Origin: Takakia lepidozioides
Lineage: Eukaryota > Streptophyta > Takakiopsida > Takakiales > Takakiaceae
Assembly (NCBI GenBank): GCA_030704615.1
Contig: CM060733.1
Location: 25,916,001 to 25,980,000, forward strand
DNA length: 64,000 bases
Reading direction: 5' to 3'
Below the pieces are notes generated by a model. The model had not been told where the DNA came from and did not search any database. It saw only the letters and a program-made list of their open reading frames with translations. Below are positions 56,850 through 64,000 of this stretch, piece after piece. Made by a program: the position numbers and the translations under genes. Within the stretch, counting starts at the first letter, position 1. Each line of letters opens with the position of its first letter.

Positions 56850-57679
56850 AGGGTCGATATACATGCAAGGGACTGATGTTAATTCAGTCCCTAAGCCTGT
56901 GTTCCCTGCACAATACCACTTCATGGTGCAATATGTTTGCACTTGAAGTTTCTTCTGGTTGTACCAATTATACAATTGTCCATGTCTGTGCCACTGTTGG
57001 CTCTGTGAATGTTGGTGAGGAGAGATTGTATCAATTTGGCAATGTGTTCTGTGCCTGAAGGTGGGGACACCAAGCTCTGAGTTAATAACAAAAATGCAGT
57101 TCTAGTGTTTCACTAGATTAGAGACTGCTCTCTCTCCAGAGTCTTCTCATATGTTTCGTCTCATGACCTTGCTGATTTCGGTGTAGTGGGTCCTGATCTC
57201 ACCTACAGGTTTCCAACCAGAGTACCAGGTCTCTTTCTGGCTTGCTGTAGGATCCCTGCAAGTGACCTGGGTATGAGTTCTTCATCTTCACACTCTTCAA
57301 AGAGAGTGAAAGTTGTGGCCTGCCAATGTAACATTTGCTCGGCAATGGGCCTTTAGAAATTGCAGATTCCAATCAGAACACGACGGAAGTTACTTCTCTC
57401 TTTGCTCCTTCCGCATGGTCTTGAATGCCTAATTTTGTTCTTGGCAGTCTTCTCTCAACTCTTTTACAGCTGGAGGGCCTCCTGTTCAATACTCGTCTCC
57501 TCATCGCAATGGCAATTTGTGCGAGAGTGGTGGCCTCCACTTCATCAAATTTGGCATTTTGGAGAGTTGATGAAATGAAAGGCTAGATGGGAGGAGGGCG
57601 ACAAACAACGGCAAAGCCTACAAATCAACAAAGCAGACATCATCAGAATGCAATGAACAGCAATACACAATACACATGT

Positions 57680-58074
57680 GCTCACAACCATTTTGAATGA
57701 GTAGTTGTTCAGCATGAAGCTAGGCAAAGCCCATGTGGTGAGTGAGAGCATGTTGGAGATCAATTTGCGATTTGCATCTTCACAAAGCTTGGGCATCTTC
57801 ACAATACCAAGCTTTGTGAATGTAAGCAAATACCTACGCCCGCACACACCACACATGAGCGTTTTTTCCTACAGAATCTGCCACCTCACGAAACGCTCAT
57901 GGGCACATCCTATCGTACATCTCTGTTTGCATTGATGAAGCTTGGTATTGTGAAGATACAAGTCGCCAAGTTTGTGGGTTGTTGCCAAACCATTTGATCT
58001 CCAAAATCTCTCATGTTACATGAGCTTTGCCCAACTTCATGGTGAGCAACCACTCATTCATAATGCTTGTGACC
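57680..58074. repeat. Imperfect inverted repeat (fold-back) between convergent genes
   Basis: Left arm about 57680-57830 and right arm about 57915-58074. Shared words include atgaatgagt, catgaag-t-ggcaaagc, tggagatcaa and cttcacaataccaagctt, in mirrored order. Identity is clearly lower than in the 50-kb fold-back. A perfect internal copy of cttcacaataccaagctt is present. Confidence 0.7.
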
Positions 58075-58284
58075 ATATATTGCTCAAGCTCTAATAACAT
58101 TTGTCATCAGGAAACGAGCCATTGAGAGGGAGACTGGGCTCTTAAACGAGTTGTTGAGAGAAGACAGCCCAGAGGGAGGAAAGTAAAGAAAATGAAAAAG
58201 TTCAAGACCATGCTGAAAGAACAAGAACTTATTTGAAAGAGGATGTAGTAAAGATTTACGTAGCAAATTCTACTATGTATCATT

Positions 58285-58340
58285 GAAGCGGGCCCAAAAC
58301 GAAACCTTTCCGTGTCCACTTTTCGTTTTGGGCCCGCTTC
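58285..58340. repeat. Perfect 20-bp inverted repeat, 16-bp loop
   Basis: The arms gaagcgggcccaaaacgaaa and its exact complement occupy 58285-58304 and 58321-58340. It lies between the 3' ends of the guanylate kinase and DUF3445 genes. Confidence 0.92.
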
Positions 58341-58447
58341 ACTCTTGTGTTAAAGGTGACAACAACCATTGTGGCCCTCACCGATTCAATTGCGTTCTTC
58401 GTATATTAAGTTCCACTGTTTTCTACTTTCCTCAATCAACAATGTTA

Positions 58448-58573
58448 CATGCAATTTCAGATTAGTAATCTTCTTCGGCCAACGAAGATGCTTTGAAAAT
58501 GCAACAAATACATGCAATTTCAGATTTGTAATCTTCTTCGGCCAACGAAGATGCTCTGATAATGCAACAAACA
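58448..58573. repeat. Tandem duplication, 2 x 63 bp
   Basis: Units start catgcaatttcagatt at 58448 and 58511. They differ at about five positions. Each contains the inner palindrome cttcttcggccaacgaag. Confidence 0.92.
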
Positions 58574-58942
58574 CAAATTTATGGTTTCTTGTACTTGTGA
58601 GAGCATCTATCTACTTTCCAAAACAAGCAGGCCTCTAGAAAATCTGAACCACCGCTATTTGCGCGAGTAACTTATAACCCTGTTTTCATGGGGACATTAT
58701 GTGCAATTACATAGTTGGGATGACAGTCTGGTGTGAAAATTCTAAGCTCTCAAGTTCAACCGGTGCCAATAAGAATCTTACTGTGGGCCTGCATCGCAGC
58801 TTCTTGGACAGTTTGATTCTTACCACCCATGATTGAAAGACTCACAGCTTCATTCCCTCTTTTGTCAATGTGAGTGCATAACTGTGGACCCTATACATGG
58901 GTACAACAGTCTTTACAAAAACGAGTGTCCAACTGCTGGGCG

Positions 58943-61289
58943 TTAGTTACTTTGCCTGGCACACTGTTGTAGGTACTGAAGAGCAGGGTCGTAGAAGCCT
59001 GCCATGGTCTTGTATCTTGAAATGGAGTCAGGCAGTGCTTCCAAGGCCTTCACTAACTCTGCTGCCAACTTGGGCCGAGACTCAAACACAGAAAGTGGTT
59101 TTATGTATGTGCGAATTGTAAACAGAATTGCCCCAGTCCTGCACCAAAACAAAATCATTTCAACTTTTTCAGTTTGCATTGCGCATGCAAGAGAGTAGAG
59201 CAAGCAGTTCAGGGTACATTAGGGATCTCGACGCAATGTGATCATTGAAAGTGACTCACCTTGGAAGGCGAGTCAAAGTCTCACGTTCACATCGTGTGAA
59301 GAGCCGCATGCCAGCATTTCCAATATCAATGGGGTCGTTGGAGGCCTTCAGCTGGCCTGCCATAGCTGCATATATATCCTCCTGGTCGAGCACACATAGT
59401 GGCGCATTATTATCAACAGCAAGACTTGCACACTAATAATCCCCTTGCCATCATCTTCCCCACCTCTAGGGAGTCATACGAAGTCTGAAGAGTAAAGTTA
59501 CAGTTCTTAATTAGCATGTACACACACAAACATTGAATGGCAGCATTGAACCCACCTCGTTGAGGGGCTGGAAGAGGGTAGGGTCGTCCACAATGGCCCA
59601 GTTCGACCGCCAGACTGGTTTGCCTACTTTCAGGCGCCGCATAAAGGCATCAACTGGGCCTGAAATTTCTACGTCATACAACGGCACTGGCAAATGGATG
59701 GTTTTCATATCCATACCAAGCTTCTCCAGAAGGTGCCATCTCTGTGGAAATAACACTGCTCCTGACACAAACCTCACTACGCCATCTACCTCCATTATCA
59801 GGCATAAGTCCTCCTGCACACGCCACCAATACTTAAACTGGCACTGTTTTGCCATGCAAGTGCTCATTAGGCAACGACTTTCTTGAAGTTAAATTAAATA
59901 ACCAGTATTTTGCCTACCTGGACAAGGCGAGCAGAGATCTCGAGTGGGTCAAGTGACCTGTCCAAGATGTTGAAGGTCTCTCCCGTGGAAAGATTCTGGA
60001 AAGAGGCTCCATTTCGTGCAAAACGGGTAGGAAATCGCCTGGGCAAAAAATCGGTTAACAGCTCCAAAAGTTCGCAGTTCGCATCCATGGCCTCCGGATG
60101 GCTTGCCACTGCCAAAGATTTTCTGGTTGCCAGGATTTCTCGACGCAGAGCCATCTCTTCATCATAGAACACATCTATCTCTATCCATTCATCTGGATCC
60201 AAAGGTTGCAGCCCCATTACCATTTTGTACGGAGCTTTCAAAGGCAGATATTCATAAGTTCCTGCAGGTACATCCACATGAGCTCATGTTGTTATGCTGC
60301 ATTATACACTATTACTACCACATTACTATCAGCATGATCCACTTGTCATTTTTCCAGTACAGGGTCCGAAAAAAGTTGTTGCTGCATCATGTGTCAACTA
60401 TAATTTCTCCAAATTAATAACAGGTCTACTCAGTGAGAAAATCTTCGGCCTCTACTTTGGGGTAGGGTAAGTAATTACCAGGGCCAAGATTCGGAGCGTC
60501 TGGGGATGAAGAAGGGGCTGGGGCATAGGGTGTGACCGGGAGTGGCGATCGTGCTGGGGCGAATGCCTCAGTGACATCTGCTGCAGATGAGTGCTTTCCT
60601 TCCTTGACAATGTTCCCTTGAAATCCAAAGGGGCACCTGGCCCTCACTGCTCTACACCAGCTCCTGGAAACCTGTTGATCAGGTAACGAATAATTATCAT
60701 GATGAGCGCTTGCCGCAAAGAGAGATAGACTTTTGATTAGTGTCAATATCTGCATCTGACCAGCTCAGCAGTCCCGTGTCAAACACACTTGAGGGCCTGA
60801 CCTTAAAGTCCATGACTTAAAAGTTTTCAGGTTATAGGTACAGTCAAGACTCACTTGGCTCTGTGTAGAAACCCTGAGAAAACCAGCTGCTTGGAAGTCA
60901 TCAGGTAGTGAACTATATCCAGGTTCCAAATTGTGAGGTCTCTTGCACCGAGCTGCTTCGGCTGATTGCATCTGCCAAATACCCACACTGATAAGGGTAC
61001 TGTTGGGCTTTCTCCTGACACATCTCTGAGAGAACTTTGACAAGCCTTTTGGCGATTTTGTATTCAACCCTCCCCATGAAAAAAATCAACAAATAGCCGG
61101 GCATCCACTAGTGAACCTGCTTGTGCGTGCTTATGTAAACATCACTCTCCATCCTTCACCACATGTCCATTCCCCTGTTTAATTGTGCATCAACATGTCT
61201 AACAAAGTACTCGGATGGATTCTAACAGGTCGACAATGAAACCAGGCAGTACTTACAAAGGCAGCTGCAGGCCGCTGAAGCAAAGCCAT
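58943..61289 (-). CDS. DUF3445 protein (heme-dependent oxidative N-demethylase-like)
   Basis: Seven minus-strand exons with consistent phases: 61289-61257 (MALLQRPAAAF), 60671-60479, 60261-59918, 59813-59556, 59484-59464 (a 21-bp mini-exon), 59381-59260, 59138-58943. The product is 388 residues. DUF3445 motifs in order are PYKMVMGLQPLDPDEWIEID (86-105), FLPRRFPTRF, the VQ-EDLCLI junction (189-196), LFPQRWHLLEKLG, IHLPVPLY (229-236, the most conserved block, likely near the heme site), WRSNWAI, and RCERETLTRLPRTGAILFTI (313-332). The bacterial member HODM is a heme PAS-fold oxidase that demethylates dimethylamine; the plant substrate is unknown. The N-terminal 75 residues look like an organelle-targeting or linker region (CPFGF, Pro/Ser-rich). 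Exon 5 and the first exon rest on splice signals only. Confidence 0.82.
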
Positions 61290-64000
61290 GAGCTGGCAAT
61301 GGTGCCTAGTTCCACTTGCGACTGAACTCCAACCTGACATATAACAACCCATACAGGAGTCGTCGACTTGTACTTCTCCACCATTCCAGTCCTATTTATC
61401 ATGACACCTCACATGATTGTTCAAAGGAGATAAAGAGCAATTTCTTTTTTTTCTCCAGAGCTTTTGTCAATATTTACTATATCATCAGGAGTCAGGGAAT
61501 GGTGCTTTATAACGTCCGCGGAGAAAACCAGACAAGAAAACTAGAGAGAGGAGTCCCTGCACCTGTAAATATACCAAGGGAATTTTAGACCAACTTGAGG
61601 ACGCAAATTCTATAGCAAGTGTAGCACAGCCGATCTCCACTTTACTTCTAGTTATGTTCTGATTTTATTCTGAATTCATGACCTGTTAAATTTTTCCAAG
61701 AAGCCTACTGAAACTTAATCTCCTTTGCCTTGATTGATCAACTACAGTCAGCCGGATTCTGTGATAACGATCAGACATCCTGGAAGCATACCGCTCCGAA
61801 GGACTCCTCTCTCGTCTGTCTCCACGCCCTGCACTGACAAAAGTTGGAACCACAATAATGAACCGCAGCTGCCTTTTGTTTCGGATCATTTAGAAAAACT
61901 CAACATCGATATCGAGGTACCGGAAAATTTGGACTGAAACTCCCAGTTTACTCTTCTCACGAGGGCGAACCTTCATGCCTGCGATTTTATGAGTACTGTG
62001 GAGGTGTCGGCGCTGTATCCTCAGTAGTCAAACACACTGGACCTCCCGAGAGCCGATGAAACGTGCAAGGAAACACACGCACCCGCCGTCAAAAGTGTTG
62101 GTGGTGGAAAAGGTAGCTCTTCCCAGCCTTTTGGACCACCAATCAGCCATGCTCACATCGTCACAGTTGTTTGTTCGTCCCTAATAATAAGAAGACAGCA
62201 GCGCTAGCATGGTACACTTGGATCTGGATCTCAGTGCATTTGTCTTCAATCCCTTATATCGCGCACTAAAAGTCGGCTCAAGAGCCGGACACTTTATAGA
62301 GCAGATTCAATGACTGGGCACAGGGAATCCTGCGGCAGCTGATTCCTTACGATGTTCCAAACAACGTTCCAAAAAGTCGGGAAGGAATTAGCACTTCTAT
62401 TGCTTGGCTTTTGTGACGGTTTTTCATCGTGGGGGGACCAGAGGGAGAGATGAAGGAGACATACTGATACCCAGGCCACACCTACTTGCCTCAAAGCAGG
62501 GCCCTTCGCGGGCAGTCAGGCCGAGGCCGTTCCTACGCTGCCCGGCCGGGCGTCCGCTTGACTTAGTTTAACGCAATAGAAACTACGTTATGGAGATGGT
62601 AGTGCGTTCCTCGAATGCTGTAGCCTGTAGTAGGGCGCCACCAATGTGTGAAGGCCCCATGGGAGCAGGAAAGGATGATAGAACTCTACCATGACATCAC
62701 CCTTTGCCTTGCTGGATCTTAGCTACCATTCCCTGTTCTTCAAACTGGGTCCCGCCAAGGCAAGGATGTGGGTGTGGCCGCTTGCCTTGCAGTGAAGACG
62801 CCGTTTCCGACTAGCCTCCTGCTAACTGAGGCAAATGCATTGTGTGGCCTGGCTATGAGACTGGCAGCTGGGCAATAGAGTTTACTTTATTTGTTAGATG
62901 ATATACATGTCACCCATGCTCAGATTGGACCAGTTCACCTACTTCAATTGGGGTCAATCACATAGAGTACCTTATGAAGAGTATCTTAGATATACATTAG
63001 TAACAAGAAGGTTTCTTCAAACTCAGACCTGGAATTCCAAGTGCTCTCTTTGAAGAACTCATACTCAGGTCACTTGCAGGGGCCAGGGAGCAAAGTAGGG
63101 CCACTTTATACACGCCACAAGCGAGCCCCACAAAATGTGGTGGTGGTTGGTCATTGGAGTATGTAATTTGGCCTTTGGGCGGATACTTCACAAATGGGAT
63201 TTCAATGGAAAACTTAATGTCCATGTGGCAGTGTAATTGAAGTTTCAGCAACTTCAAATGTATTGAAGGTGTTCTTTCCTTGCTCTGTAATTCACTGGAC
63301 GTTAAAGAAACTTTATCCTTTCCTTGCCATTCATTAACCCCCACCTACCAATACCTAAATTAGACTTGGTGAAGGGAGTTTCCTTTCTCAATAGCCGTGA
63401 GGCAAAGCATTGCAGAGAAAGGAAATTCTTTATTGCCCAAAAGGGCTTTTGATCTTTTTGAGAAGACAATTGCACCATCATGGTTTGGTTGGACTCTCGA
63501 AGCATAATTAATTAGCAAGTGAAACCTACGTCTGCTACAAAAACACAGCATGATTGACTGGTCCCCTCAATGAGTGACTCAGATTATATACACAATCAAA
63601 TGCTGGAAAAGGGCTAGAGGCTGCCCATTAAGTTACCCATGTCGAGAGAGTCACAAATTGAGTCAATTCGACCTATACAAGCGAGAAAAATATTCTTGTA
63701 CATTCTACATTCTTGTACATTTCAGCATCAATGTCAAAATCCTGTTACTCCCATACTCCCATACATTAAAAATATTTAAAACAAAATCTTGTTGTTGGAC
63801 TCATGTAATGAACTCTACAATATAAGTCATTGAATTAACATCATATAAATCGAATCATAGGTAGCTGTAGAGGATAATCCTATTAGAAAGAGCCCCACCA
63901 AAATCACATTCCTTAAGAAAACCCCTAAAATGTCGCCTTAAAACAAGACAGAGAAATAAAAGTGCTGGTTCCTACTAGGGTCAAACTTGGCCAGCCAGAT
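61290..64000. other. Region upstream of the DUF3445 gene
   Basis: Presumed promoter/5' region, then intergenic DNA. A 67-codon plus-strand frame (61734-61937) ends in LEKLNIDIEVPENLD, without a known family. Nothing else is supported. Confidence 0.3.

Overview
The window looks like nuclear DNA of a land plant. A seed-free vascular plant (fern or lycophyte) is my best guess. The evidence is: genes with GT-AG introns; a very repetitive PLS-class pentatricopeptide-repeat (PPR) protein on one open frame; a plant-type Kelch/guanylate kinase; a plant C3H14/15-like tandem CCCH zinc-finger gene; and long gene-poor stretches packed with nested transposable elements. The organism call is inference, because no species-diagnostic sequence is visible.

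Layout. 1-3914: minus-strand Ty3/Gypsy retrotransposon (copy A), cut by the window edge, with an intact gag-protease frame and a shortened LTR. 4.1-5.8 kb: a cluster of GC-rich GCGACGCC/GGCGTCGC palindromes, into which a 797-bp non-autonomous hAT element has inserted with a perfect 8-bp target duplication. 5.9-7.1 kb: decayed LINE 3' end. 8.8-10.6 kb: CCCH zinc-finger gene. 12.2-17.7 kb: DNA-transposon debris, namely a hAT-like remnant, a broken PIF/Harbinger transposase with a possible partner ORF, and a second GCGACGCC palindrome array. 19.6 kb: an isolated NFX1-type zinc-finger exon. 26.2-29.6 kb: PPR gene with a premature stop in its E domain.

32.2-44.0 kb: the most interesting region. 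A degenerate minus-strand non-LTR retrotransposon has reverse transcriptase, a chromodomain-like segment, an unknown (possibly methyltransferase-like) segment, RNase H, a CCHC knuckle and a restriction-like endonuclease signature. It is split by a complete 7.0-kb Ty3/Gypsy chromovirus (copy B, same family as copy A) with 5-bp target duplications. The insertion lies beside the axis of an 11-bp inverted repeat.

44.1-46.2 kb: a hAT-like element, an LTR plus pol fragment of a different Gypsy family, and a 5'-truncated SINE. 48.5 kb: fuller SINE copy with a tRNA-like head. 50.0-50.6 kb: fold-back element with about 245-bp arms. 52.9-56.7 kb: guanylate kinase gene, ten coding exons inferred with consistent phases. 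57.7-58.6 kb: two inverted repeats and a tandem duplication between convergent genes. 58.9-61.3 kb: DUF3445 (heme-dependent oxidative N-demethylase-like) gene on the minus strand, seven exons inferred. The remainder shows nothing I can name.

The host genes do not form a pathway. They are RNA-binding/regulatory (CCCH), organellar RNA processing (PPR), nucleotide metabolism (guanylate kinase) and a putative heme oxidase (DUF3445). All exon structures come from reading frames, splice-site dinucleotides and family motifs only; no alignment was run.
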